Below, in pieces: positions 42,513-50,597 of a stretch of DNA of 64,000 nt. Below the pieces are notes generated by a model that saw nothing but the letters and a program-made list of their open reading frames with translations, had not been told where the DNA came from and ran no database searches. The stretch is taken from NCBI GenBank assembly GCA_031400505.1, contig JANNPZ010000078.1, forward strand, positions 1 through 64,000, read 5' to 3'. A program made the translations under genes and the position numbers. How positions within the stretch are numbered: position 1 is the stretch's first letter; every line of letters begins with the position of its first letter. This DNA comes from JAIYDJ01 sp031400505 (GTDB taxonomy: Bacteria > Pseudomonadota > Alphaproteobacteria > Rhodobacterales > Rhodobacteraceae).

Positions 42513-43970
42513 TCATGCGGATAAGGCCAAAGCTTGCCCGATGCGCGCGATACCTTCGGGGATCTTTGCGGGGGCAATCGAAGAATAGGCAAGCCGGTAG
42601 AACCGGTTCGGACCATTGGCGCCGTAAAACACCCGCCCCGGTTCGATCAGCACGCCGTACTTTCGCAACTTTGCCGCCAGTGCGACAGTGTCGACCGTAT
42701 CGTGCGCCTCCATCCAGAAACTCGACCCGCCAAAGTCACCGCGCCCGGCCACGCGCAGACCGGCATCCGAAATCGCATCCTCCATGATCAGGCGGCGACG
42801 GCGATAAGCGGCCTGCATGCGGTTGATCAGCGTATCGTAGTGGCCCAGCGTCAGAAAATAGGCCGTCGTGCGTTGGATGTGGCCCGGCGGATGGCGCAAA
42901 ACCGCCGTGCGCAGCGCGCGGGCCTGCCGGATGAAGCTCGCCGGCCCGACAAGGTAACCCAGGCGCAAACCCGGAAACAGCGATTTGGAGAATGACCCCG
43001 CGTGAATGACCCGACCCTCGGCATCCAGCGATTTGAGAGAGGGAGAGACGGATTTCAGGAAAGACATCTCGAATTCGTAGTCATCCTCGACGATGATGAA
43101 ATTCTGCTGTGATGCCGCGTCAAGAAACGCCATCCGGCGGTCAAGCGGCATGGTTGCGTTGGTCGGGCAGTGGTGGCTGGCCGTGGTAAAGACCACATCT
43201 GTTGGGGGTATCATGTCTGGCGCCAAACCCATGGCATCGACATCGACGTCCAAAACCGAAGCTTCGGTCAGTCCAAGCACCTGCCTAAGCCCCGGATAGC
43301 AGGGGTTTTCAATGACGGCACGGCGTCCTGGGGCCAAAAGAACCTGTGCGGCCAGCCAAAGGCCGTTCTGCGCGCCCAAAGTCAGCAGAACCTGATCGGG
43401 CTGCGCCTCGATTCCGCGACGGGGCAACAGGGTTCGAATCAGCGCCGCAATCAGCAGCGGATCGTCGGCGTCGATGTAGTCGGTGGTCATCGCCGCAAAG
43501 TCGCGCTTTCCCAGCGCGCGCAAGGCGCAAGCCCGCCAGTTCTGATGGTCGAACAAGCCCGCATCGGGTTGGCCGTAGATGAAGGGATAGGGGTAGTCGC
43601 GCCAGTCCGCGGGTTTGGCGACAGGTTCGAGATCGGTGAAACGCCCGAGGGTAAGCGCGCCATAGTCCACCGCCTCGCGCTGATGGGGGGTTGGAGCAAA
43701 CTGCGGCGGGCTGGGGGCGGTGTTCGAGACGAAATATCCTGACCGACCACGCGGCGACAGGTAGTCCGAACTGACAAGATCGGCATAGGCCAGTGTCACC
43801 GTGATGCGGCTGACGGACAATTGGGTTGCCAGTCCGCGTGACGAGGGCATCTTGTCGCCCGGGCGAAAACGACCCGTCAGGATACCGTCAGCGATGATCT
43901 GGCGGATGCGTTGCTGAAGCGTGCCCGCTGTCGCGGGAGCCAGAAAAAACGTCTCGACGGGGATCAGCAT
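42513..43970 (-). CDS. tauR: MocR-type taurine regulator TauR
   Basis: A 485-residue regulator of the GntR/MocR family: an N-terminal winged helix (residues ~15-85, with LQQRIRQIIADGILTGRFRP and QLSVSRITVTLAY) joined to an aminotransferase-like domain with the PLP lysine in HAGSFSKSLFPGLRLGY near 317-333. In R. capsulatus TauR activates taurine genes in a tpa-tauR-xsc arrangement, and the order here is the same. Direct repeats near its own start (43972-44003) suggest autoregulation. Confidence 0.88.
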   Translation of the reverse strand: MLIPVETFFLAPATAGTLQQRIRQIIADGILTGRFRPGDKMPSSRGLATQLSVSRITVTLAYADLVSSDYLSPRGRSGYFVSNTAPSPPQFAPTPHQREAVDYGALTLGRFTDLEPVAKPADWRDYPYPFIYGQPDAGLFDHQNWRACALRALGKRDFAAMTTDYIDADDPLLIAALIRTLLPRRGIEAQPDQVLLTLGAQNGLWLAAQVLLAPGRRAVIENPCYPGLRQVLGLTEASVLDVDVDAMGLAPDMIPPTDVVFTTASHHCPTNATMPLDRRMAFLDAASQQNFIIVEDDYEFEMSFLKSVSPSLKSLDAEGRVIHAGSFSKSLFPGLRLGYLVGPASFIRQARALRTAVLRHPPGHIQRTTAYFLTLGHYDTLINRMQAAYRRRRLIMEDAISDAGLRVAGRGDFGGSSFWMEAHDTVDTVALAAKLRKYGVLIEPGRVFYGANGPNRFYRLAYSSIAPAKIPEGIARIGQALALSA

Positions 43971-43971
43971 G

Positions 43972-44003
43972 CTGGACCTATCGCAGGGCGGGCTTGGCCC
44001 TAC
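43972..44003 (+). promoter_or_regulatory. TauR-type direct repeats at the tauR start
   Basis: CTGGACCTAT (43972-43981) and TTGGCCCTAC (43994-44003) are direct repeats 22 bp apart on the plus strand, immediately upstream of the minus-strand tauR start codon. Orientation is away from tauR, unlike at tpa and xsc, which would fit negative autoregulation. Confidence 0.45.
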
Positions 44004-44031
44004 TGGGACAGCCCCGCCCGCGATAAGTCAA

Positions 44032-45411
44032 TCAGCCAAAAACCCGCGTCAATGCGCCGTCGATGGCATGGGTGATCGCATCGATATCGTCAGCGGTCGC
44101 AATCAGTGCCGGAGACAGGCAAAGCGTGTTGTTGAACCCGGGGATTGACCGGTTCGTTGCGCCGATGATCACGGCCTGGGACATGCAATCGGCGACAACG
44201 GCCTGCACCTTCTTCTCGTCGGCCGGCTCTTTGGTGACACGGTCTGCGACCAGTTCGGCACCGCAAAACAGGCCCTTGCCGCGCACATCGCCGATGACCT
44301 TGTGCTTTTCAGCCAGCGCGTTGAGGTTGTCGATCAGTCGCATACCCATGGCGGTGGTATTGTCGAGCAGCCCTTCATCTTCGATGATCCGCATGTTTTC
44401 GATGGCGGCAGCCGGGCCAGCCGTGCAGCCGCCAAAGGTCGAAATGTCGCGGAAGTAACCCAAGGGATCCGCGGCGTCGTCCTTGAACATCTCGAAGATC
44501 GCCTCGGTCGTCACGGTGCAGGCGATGGCGGCATAGCCCGAGGCAACGCCCTTGGCCATGGTCACGAAGTCCGGCTCGATCCCGAAGTGCTGATAGCCAA
44601 ACCAGGTGCCGGTGCGCCCCACCCCGCAAACAACTTCGTCGATGTGCAACAAGACATTGTATTTTCGGCAGATTTCCTGAACGCGCGGCCAATAGCCGTC
44701 GGGCGGAACGATCACGCCTCCGCCTGCGGTTACGGGTTCAAGCACGATTGCGCCGACCGTATCGGGGCCTTCGCGTAAGATCACCTCTTCGATCGCGTTC
44801 GCGGCGCGGATGCCGTAGTCGGGACCATCCCATTGCGCGCGGTATTGCAGGCAATGCGGGACTTCGACGAAACCCGGAGTGAAGGGGCCGTATTGCAGGG
44901 CGCGTTGCGGTTGTCCTGCAGAAGAGAGCGCGGTGATCGTGGTGCCGTGGTAATCGCGTTCACGAAACAGGATCTTGTGCTTGCGGCCCCCATGATGGCG
45001 CGCTGCGATCTGGCGGACCATCTTGTAGACCTTCTCATTCGCCTCTGATCCCGAATTGGAATAGTAGACGCGGGCGAGGCCGGGCATTTTTTCGATCAGG
45101 CGTTCGGCAAAGATCGCGCCGGGGATCGATCCGGCGGACCCGGCGAAGTAGTTCATTTTCACCAGTTGGTCATAGACGGCCTTGGCGATGCTTTCGCGGC
45201 CGTACCCCACATTGACCGTCCAAACCCCGCCCGAGACGGCGTCGATATGCTCGCGGCCCTTGGCGTCCCAGACCCGCATGCCCTTGCCTTCGACGATGAT
45301 GCGGGGGTCGATTGTCTCGAAGGGTTTGTGCTGGATCAGGTGGTGCCAGATGTGGGCACGGTCGGCAGCAACGATGTGAGAGATGTCGTTGGGCGGGGTG
45401 AGATCGTTCAT
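44032..45411 (-). CDS. tpa: Taurine--pyruvate aminotransferase
   Basis: A 459-residue PLP enzyme of the class III aminotransferases that converts taurine and pyruvate to sulfoacetaldehyde and alanine (EC 2.6.1.77). VWDAKGREHIDAVSGGVWTVNVGYG near 47-71 is characteristic of Tpa; the PLP aspartate is in HIDEVVCGVGRTG (about 250-262), and FVTMAKGVASGYA holds the lysine. ATG 45411 with GGAG 6 nt upstream is preferred to 45456. Sulfoacetaldehyde is then used by Xsc. No taurine transporter (TauABC) is visible next to it. Confidence 0.92.
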   Translation of the reverse strand: MNDLTPPNDISHIVAADRAHIWHHLIQHKPFETIDPRIIVEGKGMRVWDAKGREHIDAVSGGVWTVNVGYGRESIAKAVYDQLVKMNYFAGSAGSIPGAIFAERLIEKMPGLARVYYSNSGSEANEKVYKMVRQIAARHHGGRKHKILFRERDYHGTTITALSSAGQPQRALQYGPFTPGFVEVPHCLQYRAQWDGPDYGIRAANAIEEVILREGPDTVGAIVLEPVTAGGGVIVPPDGYWPRVQEICRKYNVLLHIDEVVCGVGRTGTWFGYQHFGIEPDFVTMAKGVASGYAAIACTVTTEAIFEMFKDDAADPLGYFRDISTFGGCTAGPAAAIENMRIIEDEGLLDNTTAMGMRLIDNLNALAEKHKVIGDVRGKGLFCGAELVADRVTKEPADEKKVQAVVADCMSQAVIIGATNRSIPGFNNTLCLSPALIATADDIDAITHAIDGALTRVFG

Positions 45412-45460
45412 CGCGGACTCCGGTGTTTTGGCGAAGTGTCGGGCATAGCCGGGCACGGGC

Positions 45461-45493
45461 GTAGGGCCAGACAGATCGGTATGGTAAGGCCAG
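45461..45493 (-). promoter_or_regulatory. TauR-type direct repeats before tpa
   Basis: On the minus strand CTGGCCTTAC (45493-45484) and CTGGCCCTAC (45470-45461) are direct repeats 23 bp apart, pointing toward tpa, 50-80 bp before its start. They resemble the reported TauR motif and define the clearest of the three box sets. Confidence 0.6.
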
Positions 45494-45529
45494 GCTGCGG
45501 GCAGTCTGCGATTTAAATCGGGGAAAAGC

Positions 45530-45582
45530 GGGGGTTACACACCCCCGCACCCCCGTGGGATATTTTCGCCAAGATGAAGCGG
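45530..45582. repeat. Stop-codon-adjacent repeat, copy 2
   Basis: GGGGGTTACACACCCCC, a second C run, GTGGGATATTTTCGCCA and AGATGAAGCGG end directly at the stop codon of the minus-strand ATPase gene (45583). Confidence 0.75.
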
Positions 45583-46644
45583 CTAGCGGATGCGCAATCC
45601 GGTTTCTGCCGTGAATGCAAGGACATGGGCAGGGTCAAACACCACGCCGACCTTTGTGCCGTGGGCGAGCACGATGTCGTCATGCGCCTCGACCACCAGT
45701 TTTTCCCCTGTGGCGGCAGAAAGGTGGATGAAGGAGGTGCCGCCCAGCGCTTCGGTCATCTCTACCTTGTGGGTGGTACCGGTGAGGTTGATCGCCAGAT
45801 GCTGCGGGCGCAGACCGATTGTGACGCCGGCCCCTGCGCCGGGCAAGGCGACGGTCATCGGCACAGAAGCCGACAGGCCGGGCGCTGTGGCCTGCCCGGG
45901 GCCATCCACGCTTGCCGCGACGAAGTTCATTGCTGGCGAACCGATGAACCCTGCAACGAAGCGGTTGTCGGGGTCGCGGTACAAATCGAGCGGACGGCCG
46001 ACCTGTTCGACGCGGCCCGCGCGCAGAACCACGATCTTGTCGGCAAGTGTCATCGCCTCGACCTGATCATGGGTCACATAGATCATCGTCGCGCCGATTT
46101 CGCGGTGCAGGCGCGAGATTTCAACCCGCATCTCGACGCGCAATTCGGCATCGAGGTTCGACAGCGGTTCGTCGAACAAGAACACCTCGGGCCCCCGCAC
46201 GATGGCGCGTCCGATGGCGACGCGCTGGCGCTGGCCGCCTGACAAGGCTTTCGGTTTGCGGGAGAGGTAGTCGTCGAGTTTCAGGATGCGGCTGGCTTCC
46301 TTGACCTTTGACGCGATCTCGGGTGCCGGGTGGCCGGTCATCTTAAGGCCAAAGCCCATGTTTTCGGCGACCGTCATATGGGGGTAAAGCGCGTAGGTCT
46401 GAAACACCATCGCCACGCCGCGCTCGCTCGGGTCGGCTTTGGTCACATCGCGTGACCCGATGCGGATCGCACCGCCGGTGGTTTCCTCCAGCCCCGCGAC
46501 CATCCGCAACAGCGTGGATTTTCCACAGCCCGAAGGGCCGACGAACACGCAGAACTCTCCATCTTCGATCGTCAGATCGACGCCGTGGATCACCTGAGCG
46601 TCGCCGTATTTCTTGATCACCTTGTTCAGGGTTACGCCGGACAT
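45583..46644 (-). CDS. Sugar ABC transporter ATP-binding protein, UgpC/MsmK type
   Basis: A 353-residue ATPase: Walker A GPSGCGKST (about 37-45), signature LSGGQRQR, Walker B VFLFDEPLSNLDAELR and VTHDQVEAMTLADK, with the C-terminal TOBE/OB domain (~240-350) of sugar-importing ATPases. GGAGG precedes ATG 46644. It lies on the minus strand downstream of the IclR gene (10 bp), while its likely permease partners (48863-50597) are on the other strand; such splitting of a sugar system around its regulator is common in Rhodobacterales. Confidence 0.88.
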   Translation of the reverse strand: MSGVTLNKVIKKYGDAQVIHGVDLTIEDGEFCVFVGPSGCGKSTLLRMVAGLEETTGGAIRIGSRDVTKADPSERGVAMVFQTYALYPHMTVAENMGFGLKMTGHPAPEIASKVKEASRILKLDDYLSRKPKALSGGQRQRVAIGRAIVRGPEVFLFDEPLSNLDAELRVEMRVEISRLHREIGATMIYVTHDQVEAMTLADKIVVLRAGRVEQVGRPLDLYRDPDNRFVAGFIGSPAMNFVAASVDGPGQATAPGLSASVPMTVALPGAGAGVTIGLRPQHLAINLTGTTHKVEMTEALGGTSFIHLSAATGEKLVVEAHDDIVLAHGTKVGVVFDPAHVLAFTAETGLRIR

Positions 46645-46654
46645 CTGTTCCTCC

Positions 46655-47443
46655 CTATCCGTTCTGTTCGGGAAAGCGCCAGCTTTCCGCCTCGGCGGCG
46701 ATTTTGCCTGCCGTCTGTTTGATCTGATCCGAGCAGGCTTCCAACGCGCATAAAGTGGTGCGCTGCGTGGTCGATGTGACCGAAATCGCGCCAATGACCC
46801 GGCCTTGTCGCGTCAGGATCGGCACCGCCACGCAGATGATGCCGGGTTCGTGTTCTTCTCGGTCAAAGGCATAGCCGCGCGCCCGGATGGCGTGCAATTC
46901 GGCGATCAGGGCGGCGGGGGTCGCATAGGTATTGGGCGTGAAGACGTGAAAGGACTGGCGCGCGAGGACCGCCTGCAACTGGTCGTCCGGCAGGTAGGCC
47001 AGCATCGCCTTGCCAACTCCGGTACAGTAGGCAGGGCCAACCTTGCCGGCTTGCGAGAACATCTCGACCGGGCGGGCGGCATTTCGTTTGTCGACGTAAA
47101 GGACCTGCCCCATGTCCATCTGCGCAAGATGGATGGTTTCACCGGTTTGGGCGGCCAGTGCGTCAAGTTCAGGACGAGCGAGCGGAGCGAGCGAGGACTG
47201 CTGCCATGCTGCATGGGCAAGACGGACAAGGCGAACGCCAAGCGCATAGGTGCCCCGATCCGGATCGAGCGTCAGCATGCCTTGACTGGTCAGGGTTTGC
47301 AAAAACCGGTATAGTGTGGCCTTGGGGTAGGAACTGTTGGCCATAAGATCACTGAACCTTACGGGACGCCCGGCTTGCGCAACCATGTCCAGCACGTCGA
47401 GCGCCTTGCCCACCGTACCGTCCTGGTTTCCCGCTTCGCCCAT
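46655..47443 (-). CDS. IclR-family regulator of the galactoside cluster
   Basis: A 262-residue regulator with an N-terminal winged helix (GKALDVLDMVAQAGRPVRFS, then SYPKATLYRFLQTL, about 12-50) and a C-terminal IclR effector domain (about 80-250) with GKAMLAYLP and GICVAVPI-like (GIICVAVPIL). It is divergent from the binding-protein gene; the shared 101-bp gap contains a promoter and an inverted repeat placed as a repressor site. Galactose, galactonate or a galactoside is the probable effector. Confidence 0.88.
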   Translation of the reverse strand: MGEAGNQDGTVGKALDVLDMVAQAGRPVRFSDLMANSSYPKATLYRFLQTLTSQGMLTLDPDRGTYALGVRLVRLAHAAWQQSSLAPLARPELDALAAQTGETIHLAQMDMGQVLYVDKRNAARPVEMFSQAGKVGPAYCTGVGKAMLAYLPDDQLQAVLARQSFHVFTPNTYATPAALIAELHAIRARGYAFDREEHEPGIICVAVPILTRQGRVIGAISVTSTTQRTTLCALEACSDQIKQTAGKIAAEAESWRFPEQNG

Positions 47444-47463
47444 TTGTTCCTCGTTCGACTCGG

Positions 47464-47524
47464 TTGACAGGGCAGATGATACGCAGCATAGTTTTCATTA
47501 TTCAAGACTAAGTTTCGAATAATG
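47464..47524 (+). promoter_or_regulatory. Promoter and operator of the galactoside operon
   Basis: TTGACA (47464-47469) and CATAGT (47487-47492) are 17 bp apart. Directly downstream CATTATTC (47496-47503) and GAATAATG (47517-47524) form a perfect inverted repeat that would cover the transcription start. The layout fits repression by the divergent IclR protein. GGGAGG before the ATG is the ribosome binding site. Confidence 0.6.
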
Positions 47525-47544
47525 GAACCAAACGGGAGGAAACC

Positions 47545-48774
47545 ATGGTCCATCTAAAGACGGGCGCGCTGGCCTTTACGGCGGCGCTGCTGATGACGAC
47601 GTCTGCCTTTGCGCAACAGCGCGTCGTGACCTACTACGGAGACTTCGATCCGGCGCCGCTTGCTGGCATGGAAGCCCTGATCGCTGATTTCGAAGCGGCC
47701 AATCCCGAAATCGACGTTCAGTTGCAGAACTTCGATCACGAAGGCTACAAGACCGCCATTCGCAACTTCCTGACGGCGGATTCGCCCGATCTGGCGAACT
47801 GGTATGCTGGCAACCGGATGGCTCCCTTCGTTGAAGCAGGCCAGTTCATGGACATCACCGATGTCTGGGAAGCCAATGGTCTGGGCGACAGCCTGGCCGC
47901 GGCCAAGGCCTCGATGACCATCGACGGCAAGCAGTGGGGCGTGCCCTTCACCTACTACCAGTGGGGCATCTATTATAACCGCGACGCTTACAAGGCGGCC
48001 GGTGTGGAAGTGCCGACGACCTGGGCCGGCTTTGTCGAAAACTGCGCCAAGTTCCAGGCGGCGGGCATCGACTGCCTGACCACCGGGACGTCCGCCCTGT
48101 GGCCCGCAGCAGGCATCTTCGACTACATTAACATGCGCACCAACGGCTATGAGTTCCACATGGACCTCACCGCTGGCAAAGTGGCGTGGACCGATGACAA
48201 GGTGAAGGCGACCTTCGCCGAATGGGCCAAGGTTCAGCCCTACATCACTGCCAACCATGCCGCCATCGACTGGCAGGACGCGGCAGCACTCTTGACGCAG
48301 GGCAAGGCTGCGAACTACGTCATGGGCAACTTTGCCGTGGCCGTCTTCAAGGAAGGCGGAATGACCAACGACAATCTCGGCTTCATGGTGTTCCCGGAAA
48401 TCACCCCCGGCATTCCGCGCGCCGAAGAAGCCCCGACTGATACCATCCATATCACCTCGGGCGCAAAGAATGTGGAAGACGCAAAGACGTTCATTGCGTA
48501 CGTAGCAAGTGCTGATGCGCAGACCAAGTACAACATTGCGATTGGCCAGTTGCCGACCAACAAGAACTCCACCGTTGGCGACGATCCGTTCATCAAGGCT
48601 GGTTTCGAGACTGTCTCTACGGCCTATGCCCTGGCGCAGTTCTTTGACCGTGACGCGCCTGCCGAAATGGCAAAGGCCGGCATGGAAGGCTTCCAGGAGT
48701 TCATGGTGAAGCCTGAGCGTCTGCCGGAAATCCTTGATCGTCTGGAAAAGGTCCGCGGTCAGGCCTACAAGTAA
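47545..48774 (+). CDS. Sugar ABC transporter periplasmic binding protein
   Basis: A 409-residue secreted protein of solute-binding family 1. The signal peptide is MVHLKTGALAFTAALLMTTS with cleavage after AFA; the mature part starts QQRVVTYYGDFDPAPLAG. The motif MAPFVEAGQFMDIT and the FTYYQWGIYYNRDAY segment are usual in oligosaccharide binding proteins. The ligand is inferred to be an alpha- or beta-galactoside from the GH4 and GH42 enzymes in the operon. It is the first gene after the IclR-controlled promoter. Confidence 0.85.
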   Translation: MVHLKTGALAFTAALLMTTSAFAQQRVVTYYGDFDPAPLAGMEALIADFEAANPEIDVQLQNFDHEGYKTAIRNFLTADSPDLANWYAGNRMAPFVEAGQFMDITDVWEANGLGDSLAAAKASMTIDGKQWGVPFTYYQWGIYYNRDAYKAAGVEVPTTWAGFVENCAKFQAAGIDCLTTGTSALWPAAGIFDYINMRTNGYEFHMDLTAGKVAWTDDKVKATFAEWAKVQPYITANHAAIDWQDAAALLTQGKAANYVMGNFAVAVFKEGGMTNDNLGFMVFPEITPGIPRAEEAPTDTIHITSGAKNVEDAKTFIAYVASADAQTKYNIAIGQLPTNKNSTVGDDPFIKAGFETVSTAYALAQFFDRDAPAEMAKAGMEGFQEFMVKPERLPEILDRLEKVRGQAYK

Positions 48775-48809
48775 CACCGGCTCGGCGGACCTCCCCCGCC
48801 GACCCTTCC

Positions 48810-48838
48810 GGCCCCGGTTGCATAGCGTGACCGGGGCC
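48810..48838 (+). terminator. Hairpin with T run between binding protein and permease
   Basis: GGCCCCGGT (48810-48818) pairs with ACCGGGGCC (48830-48838) across an 11-nt loop and AATTTTT follows. It looks like an intrinsic terminator with partial read-through, allowing more binding protein than permease. Confidence 0.7.
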
Positions 48839-48862
48839 AATTTTTCCTGCAAGAGGTGTTCG

Positions 48863-49750
48863 ATGGCCGCCTATTGGAAAGCAAACCAGCGCAAACTCGC
48901 ACCGTGGCTGTTTCTGGCCCCCGGCATGATCATGTTTGCGGTCTACGTGATCATCCCGATTTTTCAATCGATGGCGATTTCGTTCTATGACTGGGACGGG
49001 TTGGGTCAGGCAGAATGGATCGGCGGGGCGAACTATGTCGAACTGGTCGACGATGACGCCTTTTACACCTCGCTGTGGAACAACCTGCTCTGGCTGCTGC
49101 TGTTTTTGCTGGCGGTGCCGGCTGGTCTGATGATCGCTATTTTCCTCAATCAGACGGTTTGGGGGATGCGGGCTTACAAGTCTTTGTTCTTCTTTCCTTT
49201 CGTGATCTCGCAAGTCGTGGTCGGCCTGATTTTTGCCTGGTTTTACGCGCCAAATTTCGGGCTGCTTTACCAGTTGATCGAAACCCTGACCGGTCAAAAG
49301 ATCGCCATTCTGGCGGATGAACGGTTTGTCACCTATGGCATCATCGTGGCCGGCCTCTGGCCGCAGATTGCCTATGTGATGATCCTGTACCTGACGGGTC
49401 TGAACAATGTCGCACCCGACCAGATCGAAGCCGCGCGGCTGGATGGGGCCAAGGGTTGGAAAATGCTGTGGTATGTGATCATCCCGCAGCTTCGCCCGGC
49501 GACCTTTATCGCCGTGGTGGTGACGGTGATCGGCGCCCTGCGGTCGTTCGACCTTGTGTCGATCATGACCAATGGCGGGCCATACGGATCGTCCCGCGTG
49601 CTGTCGTTCTACATGTATGAGCAAGCGCTTAGCGAATACGGCTACAGGATGGGATACGGGGCCACCATCGCGGTCGTGCTGTTTGCCATCATGATGATAT
49701 TCATCTCGGGCTTCATCTGGAAGATGTGGCGCGACGAGACGGAGAGATAG
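48863..49750 (+). CDS. Sugar ABC transporter permease 1 (MalF/UgpA type)
   Basis: A 295-residue inner-membrane protein with six transmembrane segments and the EAA loop IEAARLDGAKGWKMLWYVII near 189-208. AGAGGTG is before ATG 48863. It forms the channel together with the second permease, whose gene starts 1 bp after its stop. Confidence 0.9.
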   Translation: MAAYWKANQRKLAPWLFLAPGMIMFAVYVIIPIFQSMAISFYDWDGLGQAEWIGGANYVELVDDDAFYTSLWNNLLWLLLFLLAVPAGLMIAIFLNQTVWGMRAYKSLFFFPFVISQVVVGLIFAWFYAPNFGLLYQLIETLTGQKIAILADERFVTYGIIVAGLWPQIAYVMILYLTGLNNVAPDQIEAARLDGAKGWKMLWYVIIPQLRPATFIAVVVTVIGALRSFDLVSIMTNGGPYGSSRVLSFYMYEQALSEYGYRMGYGATIAVVLFAIMMIFISGFIWKMWRDETER

Positions 49751-49751
49751 C

Positions 49752-50597
49752 ATGTTCCCAAGACCGATTGCGCAGGCATCGCCCGCAGCTCAACTGGCCT
49801 ACAAGATGGCCCTGCCCGTAGCCCTTTTTCTGTGGCTGCTGCCTTTGATCGGTGTCGCGTTGACATCCGTTCGGCCAGCGTCGGATCTGGCACAGGGCAA
49901 CTACTTTGGAATGCCCAGCTATTTTGCCTACGAAAACTACATCGAGGTGTTCCGCAACTCGCCGATCGCGCAATACATGCTGAATTCGTTCAAGGTTACG
50001 ATCCCCACCGTGATCGGCTGCCTAGTCCTGTCGACGATGACCGGATTTGCACTGGCGATCTACAAGTTCAAGTCCAACCTCTTGATCTTCTTTCTGTTTG
50101 TGGCCGGCAACTTCGTGCCGTTCCAGATCCTGATGGTGCCGGTTCGCGATTTCACGCTAAGCTTGGGGCTGTACAATTCTTCCATGGGGCTGGCGCTGTT
50201 TCACATCGCGTTTCAGACCGGGTTCTGCACCCTGTTCATGCGCAACTTCATCAAGGCGTTGCCATTTGAGTTGATCGAGGCCGCGCGGGTTGAAGGCGTA
50301 ACCGAAATCCGCATCTTCTGGTTCATCGTGGTGCCCCTGATGCGCCCGGCCATCGCGGCGCTGTCGGTGCTGGTGTTCACCTTCATCTGGAACGATTTCT
50401 TTTGGGCGACCGTGCTGACGACCAGTGCCGAAACTCAGCCGGTCACGGCGGGTCTGTCATCTTTGAACGGGCAATACATCGCGGCCTGGCATCTGATTTC
50501 CGCAGGGTCGATCATCGCCGCGCTGCCGCCTGTGATCATGTTCTTCCTGATGCAAAAGCACTTTATTGCCGGTCTAACCCTCGGAGCAGTGAAATGA
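49752..50597 (+). CDS. Sugar ABC transporter permease 2 (MalG/UgpE type)
   Basis: A 281-residue inner-membrane protein with six transmembrane segments and the EAA loop LIEAARVEGVTEIRIFWFIV near 173-192. The C-terminus (FFLMQKHFIAGLTLGAVK) is typical of the CUT1 permease of this position. Its stop overlaps the GH4 gene start (ATGA). Confidence 0.9.
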   Translation: MFPRPIAQASPAAQLAYKMALPVALFLWLLPLIGVALTSVRPASDLAQGNYFGMPSYFAYENYIEVFRNSPIAQYMLNSFKVTIPTVIGCLVLSTMTGFALAIYKFKSNLLIFFLFVAGNFVPFQILMVPVRDFTLSLGLYNSSMGLALFHIAFQTGFCTLFMRNFIKALPFELIEAARVEGVTEIRIFWFIVVPLMRPAIAALSVLVFTFIWNDFFWATVLTTSAETQPVTAGLSSLNGQYIAAWHLISAGSIIAALPPVIMFFLMQKHFIAGLTLGAVK

